From Rodentolepis nana (lineage: Eukaryota > Platyhelminthes > Cestoda > Cyclophyllidea > Hymenolepididae): a stretch of DNA of 16,898 nt. Position numbers and translations under genes: made by a program. The DNA is taken from contig UZAE01014074.1 of assembly GCA_900617975.1 (NCBI GenBank), positions 1-16,898 of the forward strand, given 5' to 3'. Shown here in pieces: positions 1-10,241 of the stretch (its first letter is position 1; every line of letters begins with the position of its first letter). The notes below the pieces were generated by a model. It had not been told where the DNA came from and searched no databases. It was given only the letters and a program-made list of their open reading frames with translations.

Positions 1-198
1 TTAATATTCATCAGCAAATACAAGCGAATCCTTCATGCAGAACTCCAATGCCAAACAGCGTTCATTTTTCAATTTAGTAGCCGCAGAGCAATTCGTTGCA
101 CAACTAAGCGATAGTAAAAAAGGTGTAAGGTGTTAGAGGAGTCAAAGAAATAGGTACCTTTTAGTCGAGCACGAATAATTTATCGGTAATTGTCAATA

Positions 199-218
199 CC
201 TAATCTGGCAATCAATAT
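199..218. repeat. Left target-site duplication of repeat copy A
   Basis: This 20-bp direct repeat matches 536-555 at 18 of 20 positions; the last 13 bases (tggcaatcaatat) are identical. It abuts the A/T-rich tail of the inserted element. A TSD of this length is typical of target-primed reverse transcription by LINE machinery. Confidence 0.85.
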
Positions 219-535
219 TTTTATTATTTCAAATGGCAGGAGTTTTGAATAGCCATCAATAGCCATTTAGCTGACTTCGGGCTTCACAGAGGGAGGAACA
301 TCAAAGTGATAGAAAATCGAGAGGGGGAACAAAAGAGTGATTCACAGATGCACAAGAGACAGACACACAAAAGTAGAGAAAAGGTGAGATAAGTACTGTG
401 GAAATTGTGGAATATGATGTACAGTGGGGTGATGGTAGTTGGAAATCAGAATTCAACTGCCAGTTAATAGAATTTTTTGCCGTATGAGTATACGTTGCCC
501 AGGGTGCACCACGTGGAGGTAAGTCTATCGCACAC
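219..535 (-). mobile_element. IDL repeat copy A, SINE-like, near full length
   Basis: This is a near full-length copy of the short interspersed family, in minus orientation. In sense direction the 5' head is at the 535 side, with the GATAGACTTACC, CCACGTGG and GGTGCACC blocks. A run of A follows, then the CAGTTGA block, the pyrimidine-rich middle, and a 3' tail ending CTGCCATTTGAAATAATAAAAA next to 218. The 20-bp TSD on both sides fixes the ends well. The head differs from copy H (16270-16595) at only about 3 of 77 compared positions, while the tail is more diverged. An open frame of 83 codons runs through it on the minus strand, but the amino acid pattern follows the repeat and is not evidence of a gene. 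SINE-like is inferred from size, TSD and tail sharing with the LINE at 11318-12045; I see no convincing tRNA, 5S or 7SL head. Confidence 0.88.
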
Positions 536-555
536 CCTGATTTGGCAATCAATAT
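536..555. repeat. Right target-site duplication of repeat copy A
   Basis: Partner of 199-218, with two mismatches (positions 539 and 542). It lies next to the 5' head of the minus-strand copy. Confidence 0.85.
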
Positions 556-3500
556 AAACGCATGTGATGCTTATCAGAACAAGCACCTGTAAACATTCGG
601 CTATGCTAAAACATCTGATGTAATAATGAATAGCCGCTTTAGATTAGAAGAAAGGTCATATTAGAGGGGTTGACATGACCAAATTCTCGATTTAATTAAA
701 TGATTATCAAACCCTGAAAGGTTTATTTACTCAACAAACTACCCTTAATAAGTAGAAGGTAGACAATTTGCCAATTCAGACAAAGCAGGGTGTTTGAATC
801 AGTGACTCTCAAAGATCAAAAATCGCATATTTTTACGACTCTGAAGTACATCACATCAAGAGTATTTTACTGATAACATGAGGATATGGGCCGGTGGGGT
901 TGGAGTGTCGACTTGTACTCTGAGGAGACATTTCTATATCTGCAATAAATTGAGCTAAAAATTTTATTCCCTAGAAAAGCAATTTTTACTTCAGAACAGG
1001 ATTGAAAATAAGGCATTCAGATCACAATTTCTATATAATTAAAGGAATCAAGAATGTCTGGGTTTTGAATGAGACAGTTTGAAATAGAAAGAGGACTAAT
1101 AAATGAAGAATGAAAATGCCCATCGGATAAATCCAAGTCTTCGACGTTTTATTTTGCAAAATTAATTGAAGACTCAAGTGAGTTACGAAATCCTAGAATT
1201 AATAACTGCTCGATTCAAGTCCTCCATTCCCAGAGGTACAATAACGTAAGGTACCAATAATGCAAATCCAGAATATTACACTTCCACGCAATGTCGTGTG
1301 TCAGAATATTGGAAAATAGCAATGCAAAAATGTTCATACATGGCATCATATTTGGCAAAAATTAAAAATTTTATTTTATACGCATTTAAAACCATTTTTC
1401 GTGTAAGATTCGTTAAATACGAACGCTGTTTAAAACCAGAGGGCTTGAATTGGGGTATCAAAAATGTCTCATTTGAGACCTAATTGGCAGGGAATTTATT
1501 GATGAAAAATAATTGAAAAGAAACAAAAATACGTCAGTAACATGTCGGTAGAGTCATAATCTGCTACACCAGTGAACGTAGTACAAATTCAATGATTGGG
1601 ATAATCGTTTTCAAGTCTTGGAAATTTTGGTTTGATCAGAAGATATTGAACTATCATCTTGATGAGGAAATCGAATTTCACCACAATGCGCTTGATTGGC
1701 ATTATCACCTGTAGCTTGAAGTACGTTTTGGATGACCTAACGCAATTTTAAAACCCGCATATTCTTATTTGTCTTGTCAACTTAAATGACCTTTCTTTGA
1801 ATGGATTTAACGTCTACTTGCGTATAAGCATTGAATTAATCATTCATTATTTTTGAATGGCTTTTGTTTGTCAATCAAGCTTATTTTGATTATTATTTCC
1901 CAAGAAAAACCAACTCACTACCTGATTAAAGAACAGTTGAGAGTTTTTTAGGTTGACAGAGAGGGTAATAAAATAAACAAATGACAGTGTTAACTAGTTT
2001 AACAAATTAAAATACCCATGTTTTTTATGGCTAACTACATTATTCACCTTGAATTATATAAGATGAGATGGAATAATTAGAAGATATTCAAGTTAAGGCT
2101 GATAACCCTCGCTAACTACCCCTCCATGATGATAAATGGACATAAAGGTGATGTTGATGACTTTTGATATGCTTCCTCTCTACACATGTCGATTCTGAAA
2201 TGAGAATTTATCATTACAAATGTCCAAAATTCTACCCATGTAACGTTTCCAGAGATAGGAGTGGGATTGGGTATAATCAGGCACTTCAGAATTTCATTTT
2301 GGAACGACAAAGTCCACTCTCCAATACAATTCGATGTATAAATAGCAATAAATAAATAAATATGCTTGCATATATATATATTCCCAAACCCTGTGTAAGC
2401 TACAAAACAATATTTTATTAGATACTAGATTGTCCGCCATATCAGTCAAAAGGCCAGAAAATTGCCAACCAACAATGCATTTAGCCCCATCAAATAGCAT
2501 CTCCGTCTTTACTTAAAGATATTTCTATCATGATTTCTTTCCAATAATTATATGATTTACATGAAATTGATTAAAGCTTTAGAATTTTGGAAAAGCCGAA
2601 GCCAGTATTCGATCGTGTGAATTGAAAAATTCAATCTGCTTTGCGTTGACTAGAGGAGGCCAGATAACAAAATCGGAGAGATTTTGGTTTCATAGGGACA
2701 TGAAGAAAAAATTCAATCAAGTCTTTAAATTTACAAAACTTCCAGATTCAGTAAGATCAATGATTTAATTAAAGCGATTGTTTAAAACATTGCTAAGCTA
2801 ATTATTTGGATATGTAGATTTTAGTGTTTTTTTCAAGGGAAATTCATTTGGGTGGATAGGGAGAAAGATTTTTGACTTGGATTTAATTTTCCTGTAGAGG
2901 TTGCCTTTCAGTAGTGAAAACCAATATTTTTCTAAAGATTTTCTTAGTTGAATAAAATTAAAAAAATCGATAGCGTCTTCATGTATATAAGTAGACATAA
3001 GTAACAAATCAGTGAACAGGATTGTCTATATCGGGCTTTAAGAGATATTTTTAATCACCATTGAGCATATTTAGCATTGAACTAACTTTTCAGAGTCAAG
3101 AATGAATGAAAGTGTGGTTTGTAAGACAGTTATTAAGTGAAAGAAGAGGTACTATCTTCCTAGTGAGCCACTTATCAAGATAGTGAAATTAAACACGCTT
3201 GAGTTATACGGTTGAACTCTAGCAATGCAATAAATATAAATTAAAGATTACTTACTGCATTATCAGTTGTGTACGAAATTGGCCATTTTTTGTTTAGTGT
3301 CCTAAACTTAGGACATGCTATTATTTAGTCCTGGTATTGATGAGCTATTTGTTCCGATCCCGAGAAACAGACACTTCACAAAACAGCTCTGTTCTTTATT
3401 AGCATTATTATTACTCAGTCACTCTCAGGTCTTCTACATTCGAGTAAACGAGACTATCGGATGAAAGCAGATCAATCACAAAGTTTAAAATAGCAGCTTT

Positions 3501-3878
3501 ACACTACGAATAGTTTTAATTATGACTGTTCCAAATCGTTTGCTGCAACAGACTTGTGACACGGCTATAAGATTTGCTATGCTACCGCTACACACAAGTC
3601 AGTTGTTTGAACAAACACTCGTACAGGATTTAACAGCACTTATTCTCTAGTATGATATTTTTGTTTTATGGGAATCAATTGACATCTTACCGAAGAACAT
3701 CTGGGCGAAATTTCCAATTAGAGAGGTCCTTCGCATTCTCGGCGGCTGTGTACATATATCTTTGTGGGCAATGATGATGCTAACTCTGAAGTGGGGTTAT
3801 TAACAAAACCGCATGTGGTGAAGTATTGCAACATTATTCTACATGTTTTAAATTTCCTTAAAGCGAAAAATACTCTCT
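556..3878. other. Unassigned AT-rich sequence
   Basis: I see no recognisable gene or RNA here. Open frames are all under 70 codons, lie on both strands with overlapping coordinates, and show no known motif. Content worth noting is a short AAAT run followed by an AT dinucleotide run at 2347-2381, and a 21-base string at 1064-1084 that recurs with a one-base indel at 15708-15727. It may be intergenic or intronic; the sequence alone does not decide. Confidence 0.6.
2347..2381. repeat. AAAT / AT simple-sequence tract
   Basis: About four AAAT units (2347-2361) are followed after a short spacer by about six AT units (2370-2381). It could be an ordinary microsatellite or the tail of an old retroposed fragment, but no IDL head or LINE tail is adjacent to it. 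Confidence 0.7.
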
Positions 3879-3889
3879 TCCCTGAATAT
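3879..3889. repeat. Left target-site duplication of repeat copy B
   Basis: The 11-bp string tccctgaatat is repeated exactly at 4096-4106 and flanks the copy between them. Confidence 0.7.
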
Positions 3890-4095
3890 TGATTCAATAT
3901 TTATTGACAGATGTAAAAGAAACGGGCAGATACAAAGGTAGAGAAAAAAGTAAGGTGGGTATTGTAGAAGCAGTCGAATATGACATAGAGTGGGGGCATG
4001 GTAGTTTGAATTTATCTGTCAGTTTATAGACTTTGCCCGTATGAGTATGCGTTGCTCAGGAAGTACCACATGGAGGTAAGTCTATCACAGATCCA
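3890..4095 (-). mobile_element. IDL repeat copy B, lacking most of the 3' half
   Basis: Minus-strand copy of the short repeat family. The sense 5' head is at the 4095 side: CTTACCTCCATGTGG, the GCAACGCATACTCATACGG block, the CAGTTTG region and the pyrimidine-rich middle ending near the CAGATG block at 3908. The expected 3' tail (CCTGCCATTTG) is absent; only a short AT-rich piece (ttgattcaatatttatt) lies between the left TSD and the middle. The CACGTG core is changed to CACATG. Because an exact 11-bp TSD encloses the remnant, a deletion inside an originally complete insertion is more likely than a truncated insertion. Confidence 0.82.
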
Positions 4096-4106
4096 TCCCT
4101 GAATAT
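4096..4106. repeat. Right target-site duplication of repeat copy B
   Basis: Exact 11-bp partner of 3879-3889. Confidence 0.7.
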
Positions 4107-5091
4107 CACCCTGGTATTTGGATTCAGTCTATATGTAAGAAAACTACGAATATGTCCGGGATACCTATCATCCTACCTTTGTCCAAAAATGTCAAAAATC
4201 ACCTAATCGTGTTTATGAAATGGATCATATTGTCTAATTTGAACTCGGACTGAATTTAAAACTAACTTTATAAGAAGAAATAGATTCCATCTCAAGATTC
4301 CTTATTTTGGTAATTATTTTTAAGTTAAAAGGTAAAATGATGTGGTGGATTTCCTATTTACATGCCGTGAATATGTTTCAAGGAGTTCATTCCTTCCACA
4401 AGTTGCCCCATCAATATTACGTGTTCATCTTCGAAAATTTGAAGTAATCTTTAGTCAGCACATAGGTAAGTTCATTTTATATTTTTAAACCTGGCAATCT
4501 CATAAATCCTATAATGATTCATTCTAGAACCAATATGAACCATCGGTGGGCATTTCGAGTTCTGAAAACTCGAAAAATGTTCTGATAATTAAATTATATG
4601 CTTAAAAGTTTCAATGAATCCAAACGTTTTGTTGGCTAATCTACAATTGACTTGTAAAAAATGACGAGGATATAACTGACTCGGATAATGTCCAAGGTCA
4701 GTACTCAAAGGCATGTAGGCACCAGTTCGAGGTCTATGCTGAGCTTAATATTCACTCCAATTAAATAAATTTTCCGAATTTTCCATTAATTTTCCCCCAT
4801 TGTCCATAATCTATCACCTCTTACTTCGAAAACCTCCGATCCTGAACAGACGATGGAGTTAAAGTAGACTCTGGGGATAATGGTCATTGGTGTTAAGAGC
4901 CAACTCCTACGAGTTATGATTTATACATAGATAAAGTTTCTATAAGGAACTAGCTATTTGCTGCTTTTTTGCCAAATAGAGCTAATAAACACTGTCAGTA
5001 ATTTACTTCATATTATCCACACATACTGTTTTTCAATTTGCAAACATATAGATTATTTAATTGTTTTAAGCAAAAATCATTATTGTATTTA
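4107..5091. other. Unassigned AT-rich sequence
   Basis: No open frame of useful length, no RNA gene and no repeat family member is visible in this stretch between copies B and C. Confidence 0.6.
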
Positions 5092-5691
5092 GGGGGCGTG
5101 GGATAGACTTACCTCCACGTGGTGCACCCTGGGCAACGTATACTCATACGGCAAAAAATATATTAACTGGCAGTTGACTTCTGTCTTCAAGCTCCCATTG
5201 TCTGACTGCTTGTCATATTCGACCCCTTCCACAGTACTCCTAATGACCCGACTGTATGTCATATTCGACCCCTTCCACAGTTCTCATATTCTGTATGTCA
5301 TATTCGACCACTTTCACAGTACTCATCTTTACTTTTTTCTACCTTTGTGTCTGTCTGTCTCTTTTACGTCTCTCACTGCATTTCATATTCGAATAATTTC
5401 GCAGTACTCATCTTACCTTCTCTGCCTTTGTGTCTGTCTGTCTCTTTTACATCTGTGGGCCACTCTTCTGTTCCCCCTCTCGAAACTACCATGACCACTT
5501 TCACAGTACTCATCTTACCTTTATCATATTCGACTCCTTCCACAGTATTCCCCTTACCCTTTTCTCTCATATTCGACCCCTTCCACAGTACTCCTCTTAC
5601 CTTTTTCTCTACCTTTGTGTCTGTCTATCTCTTTTACATCTGTGAATCGCACTTCTGTTCATCACCCCTCGACTTTCTGCCACTTTGATGA
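5092..5691 (+). mobile_element. IDL repeat copy C, internally expanded, no 3' tail
   Basis: Plus-strand copy, about 600 bp instead of about 335. The 5' head (5092-5185) is well kept, including CCACGTGG at 5115-5122 and GGTGCACC right after it. The middle is enlarged by tandem and nested duplications (5213-5641; see separate entry). The copy stops at about 5691 within the CACTTTGATG block, so the LINE-like tail is missing; an undetermined base (n) sits at 5692. Several overlapping open frames of 65-113 codons cross it on both strands; these are products of the low-complexity duplicated modules and contain no known domain. I found no TSD. Confidence 0.85.
5213..5641 (+). repeat. Tandem and nested module amplification inside copy C
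   Basis: A module beginning TCATATTCGAC and continuing through a CACAGTACTC-like end recurs at about 5213, 5259, 5298, 5383, 5524 and 5567, with a 5'-shortened version near 5493. A second, pyrimidine-rich module (CTACCTTTGTGTCTGTCT and following CTCTTTTAC) recurs near 5339, 5424 and 5608. Spacing is irregular (39, 43, 46 and 85 bases among neighbours), so this is not a simple satellite. The other family copies carry each module once. Confidence 0.85.
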
Positions 5692-5692
5692 N
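5692..5692. other. Undetermined base (n)
   Basis: The single ambiguous base in the window lies exactly where copy C loses similarity to the family. Collapse or misassembly of the expanded repeat is possible. Confidence 0.95.
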
Positions 5693-6377
5693 GAGCCTAA
5701 ATTTGTGAGGTCTGACGTAATTCGGGTAGCTTTTTTCTCACTAATTTATCTTCCTACTTCTTGCCTATTTCCATCCTCATTCGTTTCCAATAGTTTAACG
5801 CACACACGTTAACTTTATTATTTGGCCTTGAGGATGGTAATCTGAGTTGAAAGGGGATTTAAGACCTCTATTAACTCGATTTAAAACATTTTCAAAGCTC
5901 TTGTCTCAATTTATTTTTATGGTCTGAAGTGATACTTCACTTGAATGCGACACAATAATGGAAAAGAATATCAAGCATTGTCCTTGAAAAATACGAAATT
6001 CGGAAAGCGGGGGATTCAGTAAATAATGATTGGTTGTTTTTCCAGAACCTTCAGAGGATAAAAATGTTGTAAACTAAATTATTTGATCATAGAACACCTG
6101 TTTATTCAACCACTTATATCACCAATTTACAACTTGAAAGGATATTTTGTGGGATTAGTAATCAAGATAAAATTCCCCAGAAATATTTAATTTATTTTAC
6201 TTTTCTTTAAACATTGAATCCCCTACCATTAATAATGTATAATAATAGAGAGTTTCAACTTTATTCAAAGTGAAAAATGAGAATTGTTTAAATTGGGGAG
6301 AATGTAATTGAGTTAATGAGCAAATGAGCTACCTGATCACATGAGTACAAGAAAGTGCAATTTGAGTACAGTAATTT

Positions 6378-6387
6378 CCCCCCCCCC
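6378..6387 (+). repeat. Run of ten C
   Basis: Homopolymer of ten cytosines in AT-rich surroundings. No repeat boundary is visible next to it. Confidence 0.9.
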
Positions 6388-6450
6388 AATGCTTGCACCA
6401 CCTCGAGGGCAGTGTATACATAAACCGCTAAATGTCCCCCAATTTTACAA

Positions 6451-6480
6451 ATTAATTAGATTAATTATGAATTAATTAAT
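6451..6480. repeat. TTAAT/TAATTA-rich near-palindromic block
   Basis: Thirty bases built almost wholly of ATTAAT and TAATTA words, including three TAATTA hexamers. TAATTA is the core bound by many homeodomain proteins, but in AT-rich DNA this can arise by chance, so I claim no function. Confidence 0.5.
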
Positions 6481-6834
6481 AGAGACAATGACATTGCTAT
6501 AAGAAAAAATATGCATATTCTACTTGTTAGATGAAGTCTTTCCATAGTCGGCAATATTTTGACAATCAAAAATTAACTTCCACTAGAGAAATATCTTACC
6601 TTCTCGTAGGATTTATTTGCAAATTAAAAGTCTAAATTCTTCCCTGACTCCTGCGTGCTGTCCTACAGAATTCTTTCACTCCACCTTACCTCCCTATATG
6701 GAAAAGCTCTTTTTTACCCTATTCAATTATTATAATTACTTAAACACAAATATATGCTGCCAAAGAGTTTAAAATCAATTAAATTTACATGGCAAAAAGG
6801 AGTTGTCACAAGTTCGTAAGGCCTGCAATAGTTC

Positions 6835-6844
6835 AATTTTTGGA
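6835..6844. repeat. Left target-site duplication of repeat copy D
   Basis: The 10-bp string aatttttgga is repeated exactly at 7024-7033, immediately after the A-rich tail of copy D. Confidence 0.75.
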
Positions 6845-7023
6845 AACATGTTTGAAGTCAGAAGTCAACTGCCGGTTAATAGACTTTTTTGCCATGTACT
6901 CTTCTGTTCCCCAACCCCTCGACTTCCTGTTACTTTGATATCCCTTCCCCTCTGTGAAGCCTGAAGTCAACTAAAGGGCTAATGATAACTATCAAAACGC
7001 CTGCCATTTGAAATAAAAAAATT
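6845..7023 (+). mobile_element. IDL repeat copy D with inverted 5' segment
   Basis: This short copy has two parts in opposite orientation. From about 6897 to 7023 it is in plus orientation: the CTCTTCTGTTCCCC block, CCTCGACTT, CTCTGTGAAGCCTGAAGTC, and an intact 3' tail (CTGCCATTTGAAATAAAAAA). From about 6851 to 6895 it is the reverse complement of the head-to-middle region (TTTGAAG, CAACTGCC, GACTTTTTTGCC, as seen on the plus strand of minus copies). The pyrimidine-rich middle between the two parts is missing. Matching 10-bp TSDs enclose the whole structure, so the inversion belongs to the insertion event. This is the product expected from twin priming during target-primed reverse transcription, known for LINE-1. 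Confidence 0.85.
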
Positions 7024-7033
7024 AATTTTTGGA
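7024..7033. repeat. Right target-site duplication of repeat copy D
   Basis: Exact 10-bp partner of 6835-6844. Confidence 0.75.
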
Positions 7034-10000
7034 CACTGAGAAAATAGGCACTTCACAGCCTTTAATTAATATCATAGTATTAACCCAGGGTTTCCGATTT
7101 GAAAAGTTAATAAAACAATAATTTTGCACAATTTAACATCTTCCTAATTTGTACCAATTTAAATGGTCAAGTTATGTGCTGTGGTGAATTCAGTTCCATT
7201 TGGTTGGTAACTTCAGTTAAGTTTCTTTCTAAGAAAAAGTACTTTTTGTTTTTGGAAAACTTTGATGAACTTATTTCATCAAGACTTAGCACTTTTGCAG
7301 AGTTTCTGGTTAAAGTTATGCGTTTCAAATTTGTTTCACTAACGCCATTAATATTCGAAATCCTCCCTAAATTGTTTCCTTGTCAGTTCAATGTCAAACA
7401 ATTTTAATGTTCTTCAAGGCACTAGGAGCTAACTAGGCTTCCCCATTCCCCATAATTGTCCTTTTGTCTGTTCAGATGCGCTATAATTATTAATTATTAC
7501 GACTTGGAATGAAAAGAATTCACGAGGCATTAATGCGAAGATTAGGAAATATATGCCATTTTCCGATTTCGGAAATACTGGAAGTTGTGGGCGCATACAA
7601 CTACACCCACAGCTTACTTAATGAGAACTGACATGAAGTAACCGGGAATATTGAAATTATTTAAGTCGCTACTGTCATGTCTAAGGGGATTTTTATCGAA
7701 ACCTCTGGTATGGCAGACAAACCAACGGCTTGATTCTCTCATTCAATGTGGTTACATAGTCTGACTTCTTTGAGCCCAGTGACCCCACTAGATATGTCTG
7801 AGTAAAGCCCGCTGCTTAAATTCCTCTTGCAATTTATACTTATTTGCCAATACTAGTTCGCTACTGAATAGTTATCCCTTCTCTAAATTCCTGCTCTCTT
7901 CTTGTATTACTCACGAGGTATACCCTACCGCATCCAGTGGAAAAAATAACTGACATCCTCAGCAAAAAATTAAAAGTGGCTAGAAGAGCTTCAAAATTCA
8001 AGGTGGTAGCATTAGGTGCTGAAATCTCATCCAATGCCAATTTATTAAATTTCAGCATTAGTAAGGAGGCACTTATTGGTATTGGAACGCCTCAGCAGCT
8101 TCTAAAGATCAGAGCTACATCCTACTTCCAATGTAAGCACATCTCCAAATCGAGAAGGTGGAATGAGGGCAAGCATGTATGTGGAGTTTTGCTCGTTTTA
8201 GCGCAACCTCTTATTTTATGAGCAATGGTATCCAACTAATAGCAAACGTTAAGTAGAAAAATTGGAATCTTATAAGTTATGCGTGTTATATGCATTCCAA
8301 TTAGCGGATAGATAATGTGCATCCTAATTATGATTACTTTGGGGGATCCTCGTAACGAAGATAATCGCCACTACAATTTCGCGATTGATTTTATGGAAAT
8401 ACCTGCCAAGCTACATGCCCACACAGGTAGTTCGAGCATTGAGAGATGCAACTAATAAAATCCCACAGGTAGCATTCAATTCGAAACCTCCTTCAAAAAT
8501 CCAAATTAGATATTTGGTATTAAATATCGTAATCTCCAGTAGACGAATCATTATGGAATTTGACAATGTTTAAATAAGTATAAATGAAAGTGGGAAAGGG
8601 TTGAAAAGAGGTTAAGCTTAAAACCACGGGGTCAAGCGTCTTGCATCATTTTATTCCTGCGGTTGGTAAACGAAATATACATTAACTGGATAGTTCACTA
8701 CCTTCGCGATCCAAAACTCAGGCTTCAAACTTCATCATAAGCGTAAGCGGGGAAATAATTGTTCGCACTATCCAGGTCTTGGTGACCTGTTGAATAATTA
8801 TGATATTTGGTCTTTCCACTTTAATAAAATCGGAGGAATCTAAATAGCCTCATATGGACTAAAGGTGGCATAGATGGGATTGAATGGCAAACAGGTTTAC
8901 TTGTATATGGCGAGCAAATAACCAGCACCTATAAGTGAGGTTGCGAGTTCCAATAGACTGGTATTTAAAGTGCCCCTTTAAGGGCTGTAAATTTACAAAA
9001 AATGTCAAATCAACCACTTGATTCTAACTCGAATTTTAGGACAGTCTAAATCCGTAATAAACAGCCATGCTTTTACAATATTTATGCGGAGTGTGTAAAA
9101 TATTTGCAGATATTTAAACAAATTAGAAAATTTAAAATAAACTTACTAAATGCTAGAGCACTTTTGATCTTCAATTGATACCGTAGGACATTTCTGTTAA
9201 ACATGATCAAGATTACATTCAAAAAATTATTTCCCTCAATCATCAATATGTACTGTGATCAACCAATGAGTTTAAAGTTAACCAAAAAATACGTATCATA
9301 GATAAAAATATTGATTAGAATATAAAAAAGTAGCCCCGATTTCGGGTAATGAAACAAAAAATAAAATTCTGGGAAACATATTTACCTAAGCAATGAAGAA
9401 AGAAAACATATATCTCATACGATGTTTGAGTTTTGCAAAAAATAAATGCAGATCACTAATCAATAATTGACAAACCGATTATCAGAGATCTCGTAGTTGA
9501 ATTTCCAGGTATGGGGTTGAATTACCAAATGATAGGGAAGCAGAAGTGAAATTAGTGAACTTAATTCAATCCAGCTACTCTATAAAATTTGATTGTCAGA
9601 TAAAAGAAAATAGAGGCAAATCTTGATTTAAATCCCTTCTTTTGTTGACAATGATTTTGAGACGTATTTCGCTTTTTAGTCACTATATTTCTTTTGTAAA
9701 CACAATGAAGGAAAATTGATTCATTTCTATTTTTGATACTTTTGAGAGCTGGTCTGTGATATATAGGAGGGGTTCAGAGGAGAAAGTGAACAATTGGAAT
9801 GCTGCAGAATCTTTTTTAAGAAATTTTAGGTTAAAGTTTAGACAACCTATAACGAAAAACAGTGTCATTGCTGCAAATATTGCATATTTATGTGGGATAG
9901 TTAACGATGCTGCACTTACTAACTAGAAAAATCTATAGAAATCAATAAATGAGAAAAGGCAATAATTTTAGCACTATTTCAGTTTCAGAAAATGTGCTAA

Positions 10001-10241
10001 TTTCTGGTGATCATGGTGGTGGTTTATCAGCACTTGCTGGAACTCTAACCGACTGTCACTTTTCCAGGAACTTGGGTTGGAGAATAAAAATTCCGGCAAA
10101 GAACACGATACAAACAGCTCTGAAAAGGTAAGTCTTACCATCGGCCTTCTTTTCGTGCTTTCAGTTTAAACCGAAAAGATGTAGGAAATGTGGTTCTATC
10201 AACGATTCAATACCCGGATTATTTATTCATATATTGTGAAA
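7034..10241. other. Unassigned AT-rich sequence
   Basis: No gene recognised in this longest repeat-free stretch but one. A 77-codon ATG frame at 7174-7407 (+) is rich in Phe, Leu and Lys and matches no family I know. An open frame at 7937-8221 (+) has no ATG in its first half and would need a GTG start, so it is not a credible nuclear gene as it stands. A small inverted repeat (CAGGTC/GACCTG with a 5-base loop) lies at 8773-8789. One weak exon candidate is listed separately at 9989-10127. Confidence 0.5.
9989..10127 (+). CDS. Candidate internal exon, product unknown
   Basis: This is a tentative exon based only on splice-like signals. A perfect branch-point-like TACTAAC lies at 9917-9923, a pyrimidine-containing acceptor ending TTTCAG is at 9983-9988, and a consensus donor AAG|GTAAGT begins at 10128. 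Between them one frame is open for about 46 codons and includes a GDHGGGLSALAGT stretch; it reaches a stop only inside the donor. The branch-point to acceptor distance is rather long (about 65 bases). I do not recognise the peptide and see no flanking exon of the same gene, so chance remains more likely than not. The upstream ATG at 9949 is in the same frame and could alternatively make a 60-residue frame. Confidence 0.2.

Larger units (their letters stand above)
5693..6834. other. Unassigned AT-rich sequence
   Basis: No gene recognised. It includes a run of ten C (6378-6387) and a TTAAT/TAATTA-rich block (6451-6480). No other structure stands out. Confidence 0.6.

Noticed and set aside
2335..2346. 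TATAAATAG as a core promoter
   Set aside because: A TATA-like word is expected often in DNA this AT-rich, and no gene lies downstream.
1276..3007. Group of 61-69 codon frames on both strands
   Set aside because: They overlap on opposite strands, partly use non-ATG starts, and match no known protein.
5213..5641. CRISPR-like array
   Set aside because: Spacing is irregular, the supposed spacers are themselves repeats of the same family, and the context is eukaryotic.
5174..5812. Five overlapping frames of 65-113 codons across copy C
   Set aside because: They are translations of duplicated pyrimidine-rich modules in different frames; one crosses the ambiguous base.
7174..7407. 77-codon ATG frame on the plus strand
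   Set aside because: Low-complexity Phe/Leu/Lys composition, no domain, no promoter or splice context. Frames of this length occur by chance in a window of this size.
7937..8221. 94-codon open frame on the plus strand
   Set aside because: It begins with GTG, has no ATG in it before its end, shows no known motif, and lies in AT-rich DNA with stops all around. Not credible as a nuclear gene without splice evidence.
8773..8789. CAGGTC/GACCTG inverted repeat as a terminator or regulatory hairpin
   Set aside because: A six-base stem is too short to be meaningful in a eukaryotic window and has no gene next to it.
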